Source of the DNA: an uncultured Prevotellaceae bacterium
GTDB lineage: Bacteria > Bacteroidota > Bacteroidia > Bacteroidales > Bacteroidaceae
Assembly (NCBI GenBank): GCA_900316265.1
Contig: ONCH01000022.1
Coordinates: 1-64,000 of the forward strand
DNA: 64,000 nt
Direction of reading: 5' to 3'
This document shows, in pieces, positions 61,219-64,000 of this stretch. The position numbers and the translations under genes are program-made. Under the pieces are notes generated by a model, which saw only the letters and a list, made by a program, of their open reading frames with translations, ran no database searches and was not told the DNA's origin. Position 1 is the first letter of the stretch; every line of letters begins with the position of its first letter.

Positions 61219-62463
61219 ATGAATCAAATAACAGACTATGAAATAATGGCTCCTGTGGGTAGCCGCGACTCGTTGGCTGCAGCGTTGAAGGCTGGTGCTG
61301 GGTCGGTGTATTTTGGTGTGGAACAGCTGAATATGCGTTCACACTCTGCCAACCACTTCACCATCGACGACCTGCGCGAGATTGCCGCTACCTGTAATGA
61401 AGCTGGCGTAAAGACGTACCTCACAGTAAATACCATTATCTATGGTGAGGACATCGAGACGATGCACCAGATAGTGGATGCTGCCGTAGAGGCGAAGATT
61501 ACGGCCGTCATTGCCTGTGACATTGCCGTGATGACCTACTGCCGCAAGGTGGGCATGGAGGTACACCTCTCCACGCAGCTGAACATCTCGAACATCGAGG
61601 CGCTGAAGTTCTATGCGCAGTTTGCCGACGTGGTGGTGCTGGCGCGTGAGCTGAAGATGGAACAGGTAGCCGACATCTACCGCCAGATAGAGGAGCAGCA
61701 CATCTGCGGTCCCAGCGGTCAGCTGGTACGCATCGAGATGTTCTGCCACGGTGCGTTGTGCATGGCGGTCAGCGGCAAGTGCTATATGAGTCTCGACAAC
61801 ACGGGGCGCTCAGCCAACCGCGGTGCCTGCATGCAGATATGCCGCCGCAGCTATATCGTCACCGACCGTGAGACGGGTACGGAGCTGGAGATAGACAACA
61901 AATACATCATGTCACCCAAGGACCTGAAGACCATCCGCTTCATCGACAAGATGATGCAGGCGGGTGTACGTGTCTTTAAGATAGAAGGTCGCGCACGTGG
62001 TCCTGAATATGTGCTGAACGTAGTGCAGTGCTACAAGGAGGCCATCCAGAGCGTGCTCGACGGGACCTTCACGGAAGAGAAGAAAGACCAGTGGGACGAG
62101 CGCCTGGCAACGGTCTTCAACCGTGGTTTCTGGAATGGCTACTACCAGGGGCAGCTGTTGGGCGAGTGGAACTCGAACTACGGCTCGAACGCCACCGAGA
62201 AGAAGCAGTATATCGGCAAGGGTGTCAAATACTTCTCCAAGTTAGGCGTGGCAGAGTTTTCTGTAGAGGCCGCCACGTTCAGCGTAGGCGACAAGATGCT
62301 TATTACGGGTCCGACGACAGGAGCGCTCTACGTCACCGTTGACGAGATACACGATGACACGTCATCTATCCAGACCGCCCAGCAAGGCACGCGCGTTAGC
62401 ATCAAGGTGCCGGAGAAGGTAAGGCCCAGCGACAAGCTGTTCAAGATAATCAAGTCGTTATAA
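61219..62463 (+). CDS. trhP: U32-family protein, probable tRNA 5-hydroxyuridine synthase component
   Basis: The 414-residue protein has the U32 signature HGALCMAVSGKCYMSLDNTGRSANRGACMQICR (around residues 175-208) with its conserved cysteine cluster, and a shorter C-terminal beta domain. TrhP (YegQ) members of this group take part in hydroxylation of uridine 34 in some tRNAs using prephenate; RlhA is a related rRNA enzyme. Assignment to TrhP rests on length and the cysteine pattern. It is followed by sufE, 33 bp downstream. Confidence 0.82.
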   Translation: MNQITDYEIMAPVGSRDSLAAALKAGAGSVYFGVEQLNMRSHSANHFTIDDLREIAATCNEAGVKTYLTVNTIIYGEDIETMHQIVDAAVEAKITAVIACDIAVMTYCRKVGMEVHLSTQLNISNIEALKFYAQFADVVVLARELKMEQVADIYRQIEEQHICGPSGQLVRIEMFCHGALCMAVSGKCYMSLDNTGRSANRGACMQICRRSYIVTDRETGTELEIDNKYIMSPKDLKTIRFIDKMMQAGVRVFKIEGRARGPEYVLNVVQCYKEAIQSVLDGTFTEEKKDQWDERLATVFNRGFWNGYYQGQLLGEWNSNYGSNATEKKQYIGKGVKYFSKLGVAEFSVEAATFSVGDKMLITGPTTGALYVTVDEIHDDTSSIQTAQQGTRVSIKVPEKVRPSDKLFKIIKSL

Positions 62464-62490
62464 CGACATAACGTAATTACGAAATAACGA
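62461..62490 (+). repeat. Octamer repeat (TAACGNNA) before sufE
   Basis: TAACGACA, TAACGTAA, TTACGAAA and TAACGAAA in succession, starting in the U32 stop codon. Same unit as at 13722-13752. Confidence 0.85.
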
Positions 62491-62496
62491 AAAACA

Positions 62497-62922
62497 ATGA
62501 TGACAATTAACGAGATACAAGACGAGATTATTGACGAGTTCTCTGGTCTGGACGACTGGATGGACAAGTACCAGTTGCTCATCGACCTCGGCAACGAGCA
62601 AGAGCCACTGGACGAGAAGTACAAGATAGAGAGCAACCTCATTGATGGTTGCCAGAGTCGTGTATGGCTGCAAGCCGACTATGTGGATGGCAAGATTAAC
62701 TTCACCGCCGAGAGTGATGCCCTGATTGTCAAGGGCATCGTGGCCCTGCTGATCCGCGTGCTGTCAGGCCACACACCACAGGAGATACTGGATGCGGATC
62801 TCTACTTCATAGAAAAGATAGGACTGAAGGAGCACCTCTCGCCCACCCGCTCGAACGGACTGCTGGCCATGGTCAAGCAGATGCGCGTCTACGCGTTAGC
62901 GTTTAGCAGTGCTAAGAGTTGA
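62497..62922 (+). CDS. sufE: SufE-family sulfur acceptor
   Basis: SufE (141 aa) receives persulfide sulfur from a cysteine desulfurase for Fe-S cluster assembly. The acceptor cysteine is in the conserved LIDGCQSRVW segment (near 47-56), and VKGIVALLIRVLSG matches the family core. It converges on and overlaps by 27 bp the histidine phosphatase gene. No suf or isc genes are near. Confidence 0.92.
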   Translation: MMTINEIQDEIIDEFSGLDDWMDKYQLLIDLGNEQEPLDEKYKIESNLIDGCQSRVWLQADYVDGKINFTAESDALIVKGIVALLIRVLSGHTPQEILDADLYFIEKIGLKEHLSPTRSNGLLAMVKQMRVYALAFSSAKS

Positions 62923-64000
62923 TTCACCTTCAGCAACCTTCCGAAGGTAGAAGTCACGGAAATCACTCCATCGATAATAAGGGGCTAAGTCGCTCGGCAA
63001 GGGCAACGTAGCCTCTTTTTCGTTGAGCAACACCTTGATGAGTGGTTGGCGGTCTTGGCCGTTCTTGCGGTAGAAGATGATTTGCAAATTGCCAGCCATC
63101 GGGAACACACTACTAGCCCACCAGCCCTTCTGTTCCAGCTCTTCCAGGTTGTCGGTTTGGAGGTCATAGCCGTTGATACCCATCAGACAGACCAGAGGCA
63201 GCAACACTGTCTCATGACCAAAGCGCAATGAGGCACCATGCAGGTTGTTGGTAACGATGCTGTCAGCCTCGCTGATAATCTTACCCAATAGGTAGGACTG
63301 CAGGTATGGCAGTTTGGCACCGTTCAGCATGCAGAAGCCCGACTGGAGATAGCTCCACGCATTCTCCATCTGCCAGAAAAGGTAATAGTCTTCTGCCGAG
63401 AAGAACTGCAACAGGAAACTGGGTTCTTCGCTACGGTCGGTATTCTGTTGGGTGACGGATGCCTTCATCAGGTAATAGGCAAACCACGGCATATTGATAT
63501 GCTGGCGTGTATAGGCGGTGTCGGTGAAGAGGGTGTTCATCTTGGCATCCTGATGCCACTTGCTCACCACCAGTTTGTTGACGGCCTCCTTACTCGGACC
63601 GCTGGTGGCTATGTCTCGCATCTTGTTCTGGTGGTTCATATACCACATATCGCTATAGGAGTTGTGCATCGAGACCTGCAGGTTCGGACGCTCCTTCACC
63701 AGTTGCAACACGGAACTGCCCATCGAGAGCATGCTGCGGGTGACGATGGTGCTGCGCGCATCGACAAAGGCTCCGTCGCTGAACACTTCAGGAAAGTTCT
63801 GAAGCATGCGATGGGCAATCTGGCGCTGTTGCTCCTTGCCTTTCTCTGACAGGTCGCCCCAACGACCTTCGGCATCGGCAATATAGAGGCGTAGCTCGTT
63901 TAAGACTTTCTTGCCCGTTTCCGACAACTTACCCAGCGAGTCGGCCTCATGCAGCGTATTATAGGGTATCATAAAGCCCTTCATGTCGTTCAGATAGCGC
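62896..64000 (-). CDS. Histidine acid phosphatase-like protein (5' end outside window)
   Basis: The open frame continues past 64000: codons before the first in-window ATG (63984) read RYLND, fitting the family. About 367 residues are visible. The N-terminal RHG motif would lie outside. The late LRFGHETVLLPL motif (near the HAE/HD position of branch-2 histidine phosphatases) is intact. Relatives include phytase-like MINPP enzymes of Bacteroidales, usually secreted. Substrate is not clear from this part. Confidence 0.75.
   Translation of the reverse strand, partial: RYLNDMKGFMIPYNTLHEADSLGKLSETGKKVLNELRLYIADAEGRWGDLSEKGKEQQRQIAHRMLQNFPEVFSDGAFVDARSTIVTRSMLSMGSSVLQLVKERPNLQVSMHNSYSDMWYMNHQNKMRDIATSGPSKEAVNKLVVSKWHQDAKMNTLFTDTAYTRQHINMPWFAYYLMKASVTQQNTDRSEEPSFLLQFFSAEDYYLFWQMENAWSYLQSGFCMLNGAKLPYLQSYLLGKIISEADSIVTNNLHGASLRFGHETVLLPLVCLMGINGYDLQTDNLEELEQKGWWASSVFPMAGNLQIIFYRKNGQDRQPLIKVLLNEKEATLPLPSDLAPYYRWSDFRDFYLRKVAEGESTLSTAKR

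Overview
The window reads as a chromosomal segment of a Bacteroidales bacterium, most likely Prevotella or a close relative (rumen or gut type). The evidence is the Bacteroidetes promoter signature (TTTG, 20 bp, then TAnnTTTG) before many genes, sparse Shine-Dalgarno sites, Bacteroidetes-type protein families (DUF4292, EnvC-like, GlsA/GlsB, smalltalk peptide) and several plant-polysaccharide enzymes. No rRNA, tRNA, CRISPR array, transposase or integrase was seen.

Layout. 1-480: tail of an HU-like gene, terminator, octamer repeats and a 37-residue small peptide gene. 483-2795: GH3 beta-glucosidase carrying a short palindromic insertion in its reading frame. 2812-7985 (minus): a six-gene run, glycine-lipid acyltransferases glsA-glsB followed by an HPr-kinase-like protein, an S24/S26 peptidase, a PqqD-like protein and an ABC exporter; the last four resemble parts of a peptide-modification and export system without an obvious precursor. 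8100-23741: a complete division and cell-wall (dcw) cluster from mraZ to ftsZ, with a three-repeat MraZ operator at its head. 23756-30846: alanine symporter, two SpoIIE-type phosphatases and gpmI. 31038-36734 (minus): acyl-CoA ligase, a split prfB, a 47-residue membrane peptide, a CYTH protein and a GH31 enzyme. 36829-45154: M20 deacylase, a minus-strand operon dut-TPR-DUF4292-EnvC, dgt, LOG and hemolysin III.

45155-49317 is an AT-rich, repeat-rich accessory stretch. It has two tandem arrays (22 and 21 bp periods), two related palindromic elements, three unrecognised genes, and an ATPase gene whose flanks are a 141-bp direct repeat. 49318-64000 returns to core and catabolic functions: CoA-transferase, GH3 xylosidase-like enzyme, alcohol dehydrogenase, oxidoreductase, cysS, a membrane-anchored papain-like protease with a secreted esterase, pectate lyase, U32 protein, SufE and a partial histidine phosphatase.

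The genes combine ordinary cell growth (peptidoglycan precursors, septum assembly, nucleotide sanitation, lipid synthesis) with breakdown of plant wall glycans and fermentation to organic acids. The most notable items are the disrupted prfB, the PqqD/HPrK-like/S26/ABC module, the repeat-flanked ATPase cassette, and 21-bp (two helical turn) arrays placed just upstream of two promoters.
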